A stretch of 64,000 bases of DNA from Pontederia crassipes (lineage: Eukaryota; Streptophyta; Magnoliopsida; Commelinales; Pontederiaceae): contig CM060195.1 in assembly GCA_030549335.1 (NCBI GenBank), forward strand, positions 31,438,874 through 31,502,873. Reading direction: 5' to 3'. The position numbers and the translations under genes are program-made. The notes below the pieces were generated by a model that did no database searches, had not been told where the DNA came from, and worked only from the letters and a program-made list of their open reading frames with translations. Shown piece after piece: positions 61,669 to 64,000 of this stretch; within the stretch, counting starts at the first letter, position 1; every line of letters begins with the position of its first letter.

Positions 61669-62870
61669 TGTCACATACGTGCTCTACACCCATCATTTCT
61701 GCATAATCATACACTTAATTAACATATTAAGCTAGTTTGGTAGTTCATTTAGTGATAGTTGTATATAATAATTAATATTTTGATTAGAGCATAATGATTA
61801 CTTAATTATCATTACAAAGTAATTACATAAGATTATTAAGAATAAATTATAAAATTTCTAAATATTATAATATATATATTTAAATAGGATTAAGTAATCT
61901 TAATTAGGGTTAAAACACTTAGTTATGACAAAAAAATGTGATTGGTGATCACTTAAGTTCCAAGTGACTGAAGCAGACAGGTGAATAATTGCTTAAAGGG
62001 ATATTTTTTCAAACTGCCTTATGTTGTGAGAAAATTCTGAAATAAATATATAAGCTACTTAACATTATCCTTTCACTGTAGAAAAATTACCAGAGGCGGA
62101 ACCCGAGCGAATTGGACAGGGGAAATTCGGGAACATAGGCTGTTCAAGGTATGTTTTGATCCAAAAATTGTTCTTCTGATTGAGAGGCTCATTTCTTTGT
62201 GATTATCAAATCATAAATTATGAAATTTCGTATGGTTAATCCATTATAAATCTTTCTATAGCCACTGGAATCACATAAAAAGAAGTTTTATAGAAGAAGT
62301 TATGACCTTAGCATCGCTAGTCACTCATTCTATCCCGAGACTGATACATGTTCAATTTGTAAATTAGGAAACGATTGGAATAAAGCGAATTGGGGTTTGA
62401 AATTTGGATATGCTTAAATAGACATTCCAAGGTTTTGTTGAGAAGTGTAATCATCTTATTTTTGGACATGTATCTTGAGATAAATGAAATTTTCATTTCA
62501 TAGTGATTCTTCTGTCAAATTTTAAGACATGGACAGATGACGACCCGAATTATCTATTTTTTCTATAAGGCTATACAATGAGTTAAATTATCTACTTTTT
62601 ATGACACAATACTAAGGAAGTGTAGCTTTCAGAAAAATTATGACCTAGTTAAATGGACAAATATGTAGAAACATATAAATTAATCTTTAAGTGACACACA
62701 GTCTGCACAAACCCTAGGTCAAATGGCTTAGATGTTATGATTTACTCACTTGGAATTAGTTAATGATATTTGAGGGTTGTAAACCTTAGTATGTCTAGTT
62801 GCTAACTAATTTAGAATCATAAGATTTTCCTATGTGGTTAAGAAGTTATGAATTATTTATTGACAAATAC
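61669..62870 (+). repeat. LTR between the two tandem gypsy elements
   Basis: Begins TGTCACATACGTGC directly after the purine tract and contains a TATA-like AATATATAAGCTACTT near 62.05 kb. The part at about 62545-62870 matches 54745-54995 of the left LTR region (CACAATACTAAGGAAGT, ATTATGA.CTAGTTAAATGG, AATCATAAGATTTTC). It is followed at 62905 by the leader and gag start of a second element. Confidence 0.7.
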
Positions 62871-63640
62871 TCACATGGAATTAGTTAATGATAGTGCATG
62901 CTTTTGACTTTTTTATTATTTTTATTTTGAAGGAGTAAAAATGCCACCGTGTAGGCGTCATGGCGATGGTCAATTTGCTATTATTGGCCCAAGTCATTCT
63001 ACTTCACCAGGCGATTGACCCAATAGGAGTCCATCAGTTTCGTCTCATGCATCAGTACAAGAAGTGGCACGAGATGTCAATGATAAGCCTTCCTTACGTG
63101 ATGATGAGATCCCGACGGGTCCATCAAGACTTCCTCATATTGTTGAGCAAGTCAATCCTATTGAGAATCAAAGTGCTGCACAAGTTCTTGCACAAACTTT
63201 AAGGGCTATTATGAGCGGAGTAAATCCGACCTCCCAAGTTATACAAAGAAATAGGTTCTACGACAAGATTAGGAAACAAGGTGCAATTGATTTTGAAAGT
63301 ACAGTTGACCCATCAGAGGTAGAGGCATGGTTAAAGTGTATGGATAGAATATTTAATCAGATGAGGTGCTGTAACGAAGAAAAGTTTGATTATATTGTTT
63401 CCTTGTTGCAAAAAGATATTTTGGACTGGTGGGAGACAGTTCCTGAAAGTCAAAAATTTTCTGGTTACTCTTAGATGGGAAGACTTCCTATAAGAATTTC
63501 GAAAGAAATATTTGCCCAAAGTGTACATTGATAGAAAGTAGAAGGAATTTCTAAACTGACCCAAGGAGCATTATCAGTTGCGGAATATGAATTAAAGTTT
63601 ACCCAACTATCAAAATATGCATCGAGCACGAGGCCCTCCA
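62871..63640 (+). mobile_element. Start of a second gypsy element in tandem
   Basis: 62905-63640 repeats the leader and gag start of the first element (56815-57530), beginning TTTTGAAGGAGTAAAAATG and running through GTCTCATGCATCAGTACAAG and ACGGGTCCATCAAGACTTCC. Identity is about 90% by eye. It is incomplete within the window and is broken. Confidence 0.8.
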
Positions 63641-64000
63641 TTAACAATTATGCATTCAACAATAGACTCCATAAGCCTCCATCGACCAATGAGTCTCAAT
63701 CGATCACAAGGATCTTCATTGATCATAAAGGCCTCCATCGACCACGAGGGTCTCAATTATCAATTTAACAATTCAATTGTAGCAATTTTTTCATATCGTC
63801 ACTTGGACGATACACAATCAATATCAATAATCCCATTATTTATCAATTTATTCTAATTGAACAATAGGCCATGAATCTATAATCAATTATTATCAATTGG
63901 GATATTACAATTATAGTTGATTAACATCAATTAACATAACAATTACAATCGCTAGACCAATACATATCAATGCATGGTTATGAACAATCAATGCTATTTA
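63640..64000. other. Degenerate short repeats and AT-rich end of window
   Basis: From 63.62 to 63.76 kb there are diverged CTCCATCGACCA-like units (GCCTCCATCGACCAATGAG, GCCTCCATCGACCACGAGG). The rest is AT-rich with CAAT-rich motifs, and no gene is seen. Confidence 0.4.

Larger units (their letters stand above)
54745..62870 (+). mobile_element. Broken Ty3/gypsy retrotransposon (Tekay/Del-like)
   Basis: A 5' LTR region (54745 to about 56725), a primer-site-like TGTATCAAAGTTTGG near 56.73 kb, a gag-pol body at 56848-61650, a purine tract (AAGGAGGGAGAA) and a 3' LTR from 61669. In order, the body shows gag with a CCHC zinc knuckle (CFKCGQRGYKIQNC, about 58.0 kb), a protease region (about 58.25-58.5 kb), reverse transcriptase ([15 protein letters not shown], about 59.3 kb), RNase H (about 59.75-60.1 kb), integrase with the HHCC-side [10 protein letters not shown] (about 60.5 kb), and the C-terminal end HDVFHVSMLRRYRSDPSHVL (about 61.4 kb). 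It is broken, with roughly ten or more interruptions. Confidence 0.88.

Overview
The window looks like plant nuclear DNA, most likely from a non-grass monocot; Zingiberales or another commelinid is my guess, not a demonstrated assignment. The reasons are very GC-rich first exons next to AT-rich introns and intergenic DNA, GT-AG introns, plant-type gene families, a nuclear copy of plastid 16S rDNA, and dense Ty1/copia, Ty3/gypsy, hAT, MULE-like and RTE-type elements. I see no prokaryotic gene clusters and no CRISPR array.

Five host loci are readable. From left to right they are: a single-exon alpha-1,4-glycosyltransferase-like gene (2874-4334, +) with one in-frame TGA in the middle; a three-exon clathrin light chain gene (18693-22456, +); a six-exon EB1-type microtubule plus-end-binding protein gene (30576-32498, -); a two-exon CBS-domain protein gene of CBSX5 type (43023-44505, +); and a six-exon gene combining an F-box-like N-terminus with seven RCC1 repeats (46474-52316, -). 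The spliced models of the last four keep an open frame across every junction. A sixth, unrecognised set of spliced-looking coding segments lies at 4935-5556 (-). These genes are unrelated housekeeping-type loci; nothing suggests they act as a cluster.

Repeats fill the rest. 0-14 kb: a 293-bp miniature LTR element (SMART/TRIM type) with intact target-site duplication (TSD), a plastid 16S fragment, an inverted pair of LTR-like fragments, and an old antisense copia element (9791-14323) with two internal tandem duplications. 14.6-16.4 kb: a decayed hAT-type (DUF4371) transposase. 19-21 kb: two RTE-family insertions in clathrin light chain intron 1, each with a perfect 16-bp TSD. 24.9-29.5 kb: a large LTR with a perfect 5-bp TSD, into which a gypsy fragment is nested. 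33-43 kb: AT-rich DNA with microsatellites, a GC-rich tandem block, a hairpin MITE and a 41-G run. 53.3-54.05 kb: a long foldback element with a 9-bp near-perfect TSD. 54.7-63.6 kb: a broken Ty3/gypsy element followed in tandem by the start of a second related one.

I did not find a clear, previously undescribed biological system. The items most worth checking are the glycosyltransferase stop codon, the repeated RTE insertion into introns of two genes, the nested LTR with preserved TSD, and the foldback element beside the RCC1 gene. All coordinates and alignments were made by eye.
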